Shown one piece after another: positions 24,159 to 25,208 of a stretch of 25,208 nucleotides of DNA (positions within the stretch are counted from its first letter, which is position 1; each line of letters opens with the position of its first letter). The DNA is taken from the NCBI GenBank assembly GCA_043746815.1, contig JAYTQG010000091.1, positions 1-25,208 on the forward strand, read 5' to 3'. Source of the stretch: JAYTQG01 sp043746815 (GTDB lineage Bacteria > Actinomycetota > Thermoleophilia > Miltoncostaeales > Miltoncostaeaceae). The notes under the pieces were generated by a model. It worked only from the letters and a program-made list of their open reading frames with translations. It searched no databases and was not told where the DNA came from. Both the position numbers and the translations under genes were made by a program.

Positions 24159-25208
24159 AGATTGCCATGGTCACCGAGTACGCCTATCCCCTCCCGGGAG
24201 GCGTCTCCGAGCACGTCCATTTCCTCAGCCGCGAGCTGGTGCGAATGGGCCACGAGGTGACGGTGATCTCGGGCCGATTGCACCGCCAGACCGGTGATCA
24301 CGATCGACGGCTCGCGACGAAGAGCGGATACCGCATCGTTCGGGTTGGGCATTCGTTGCCCTTCTACATCAACGGCTCCATTGCGCGGCTGACCCTTGGC
24401 CCACGGGTGCGTGTTCGGTTGAAGCACGCGCTGCGCGGGATGGACGTCATTCACGCGCAGGGGCTCGCATCGCCGAGTCTCCCGATCATGGCGCTCTCGG
24501 GCGAGGCGCCGGTCATCACGGGAACGTTCCATACGTACTTCACTCCAGGAAAACACCTGCTCTTCCGGCTCTGCTACCACTGGGTCGGCCGCGGCTTGAA
24601 CCGTCTGCACCGCCGAATTGCCGTGTCCAGCGCGTGTATCGAGGCGTTGGACCCAATTTTCCCTGGAAATTGGGATATCATCCCGAACGGAATCGACTGC
24701 GAGTTGTTCCGACCGTTGGGTCCGGACGAGCGGCGTCCTGAGGGTCCCCCGCGCATTCTGTTTGTGGGCCGGTTCGACCCACGCAATGCCCTTGACGTAC
24801 TCCTCGACGCCGCAGCCCTCCTGCGCGATCGGGGCCATGACTTCGTGATCGATGTTGTTGGCGACGGACCGACTCGGTCGGTCTACGAACGCCAAGCGCG
24901 GCGCCTTGATCTCTGGGACCGGATCACCTGGCACGGCCTCGTGATTGACGGCCGCGACCGTCTCTACCGCGAGGCGACGGTCTTCGCCTGTCCGTGCACG
25001 TTGGCGAGTTTCGGCGTCGTGCTGCTGGAGGCGATGGCCAGCGGAACTCCGATTGTTGCCTGCGACAACATCGGGTTCCGCCAGGTCATCCGGGATAGTG
25101 CGCCTGGGCGCTTCGTCCCACCCCGCGATGCGACGGCGCTTGCCGAGGGCATCGAGGAGCTGTTGGCCGATCCCGCGCGGCGAGCCGACTGGGCGGTTCG
25201 GGGGCGTG
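24155..25208 (+). CDS. GT4-family glycosyltransferase, PimA-like (3' partial)
   Basis: 351 codons are present and the gene runs off the window. Starting at GTG 24155 (overlapping the previous stop), the protein begins VKIAMVTEYAYPLPGGVSEH with the GGVxxHV loop of PimA-like GT-B enzymes. It continues with an acceptor domain, PNGID (177-181), the donor-domain start ILFVGRFDPRNALDVLLDAA (201-220), VVGDGPTR (234-241) and FGVVLLEAMASGTPIVA (286-302). These are GT4 retaining glycosyltransferase features, typically using GDP-mannose or UDP-sugars. The EX7E motif is altered: its first Glu is Ala284, while E292 remains. A mannosyl- or glucosyl-transferase making a membrane glycolipid with the PAP2 neighbour is likely; the sugar and acceptor are unknown. 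Confidence 0.9.
   Translation, partial: MKIAMVTEYAYPLPGGVSEHVHFLSRELVRMGHEVTVISGRLHRQTGDHDRRLATKSGYRIVRVGHSLPFYINGSIARLTLGPRVRVRLKHALRGMDVIHAQGLASPSLPIMALSGEAPVITGTFHTYFTPGKHLLFRLCYHWVGRGLNRLHRRIAVSSACIEALDPIFPGNWDIIPNGIDCELFRPLGPDERRPEGPPRILFVGRFDPRNALDVLLDAAALLRDRGHDFVIDVVGDGPTRSVYERQARRLDLWDRITWHGLVIDGRDRLYREATVFACPCTLASFGVVLLEAMASGTPIVACDNIGFRQVIRDSAPGRFVPPRDATALAEGIEELLADPARRADWAVRGR

Noticed and set aside
1..25208. CRISPR arrays, tRNA/rRNA genes, insertion sequences or att sites
   Set aside because: No regularly spaced repeats, tRNA-like cloverleaf or CCA end, transposase motifs or flanking duplications were seen.

Overview
The window is GC-rich (roughly 64% by eye), densely coding DNA with strong G/C preference at third codon positions, frequent GTG starts and many 4-base stop/start overlaps. 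A bifunctional Rel with an RXKD motif, a CysO-like sulfur carrier, a LytR_C protein, a PimA-like glycosyltransferase and a yajC-sec...rel neighbourhood point to an actinobacterium. The fused SecDF and the long RecJ fit a deep branch such as Thermoleophilia better than mycobacteria or streptomycetes. That placement is inference; no rRNA is present. There is no tRNA, insertion sequence, prophage or CRISPR array, and no gene-free stretch longer than about 250 bases.

Layout. 1-168: the C-terminal end of an unrecognised gene. 340-1073 (+): a VapBC-type toxin-antitoxin pair whose toxin appears to start at CTG. 1091-4337 (-): a promoter, a SAM-I riboswitch, then a threonine-synthase-like PLP enzyme, a CysO/MoaD-like sulfur carrier and an AAA+ ATPase. 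4374-6055 (+): two overlapping zinc-ribbon genes, the second a membrane protein with a SPOR domain. 6052-6354 (-): a glutaredoxin-like protein. 6445-10304 (+): a small Cys/His-motif protein followed by hyuA and hyuB (hydantoinase/oxoprolinase). 10280-23290 (-): a long run of eight genes, yajC, secDF, an unusual Trp-repeat membrane protein, trmH, ubiB/aarF, recJ, rel and a LytR_C protein. 23376-25208 (+): a PAP2-family membrane phosphatase/transferase and a GT4 glycosyltransferase cut by the window end.

The most interesting system is the riboswitch operon at 4337-1091. A clear S-box aptamer sits at the predicted transcription start, so the 'threonine synthase' and its sulfur carrier are probably controlled by S-adenosylmethionine. 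This is the expected logic for homocysteine/methionine synthesis from O-phosphohomoserine with a protein thiocarboxylate as sulfur donor (the MetM/MetO route I recall from Streptomyces), not for threonine synthesis. Perfect 9-bp and 5-bp complementarities downstream suggest a translational off-switch. The second notable item is the 587-residue protein after secDF: one membrane segment, a Lys/Arg-rich stretch, and an acidic disordered tail with about fifteen Trp-centred motifs.
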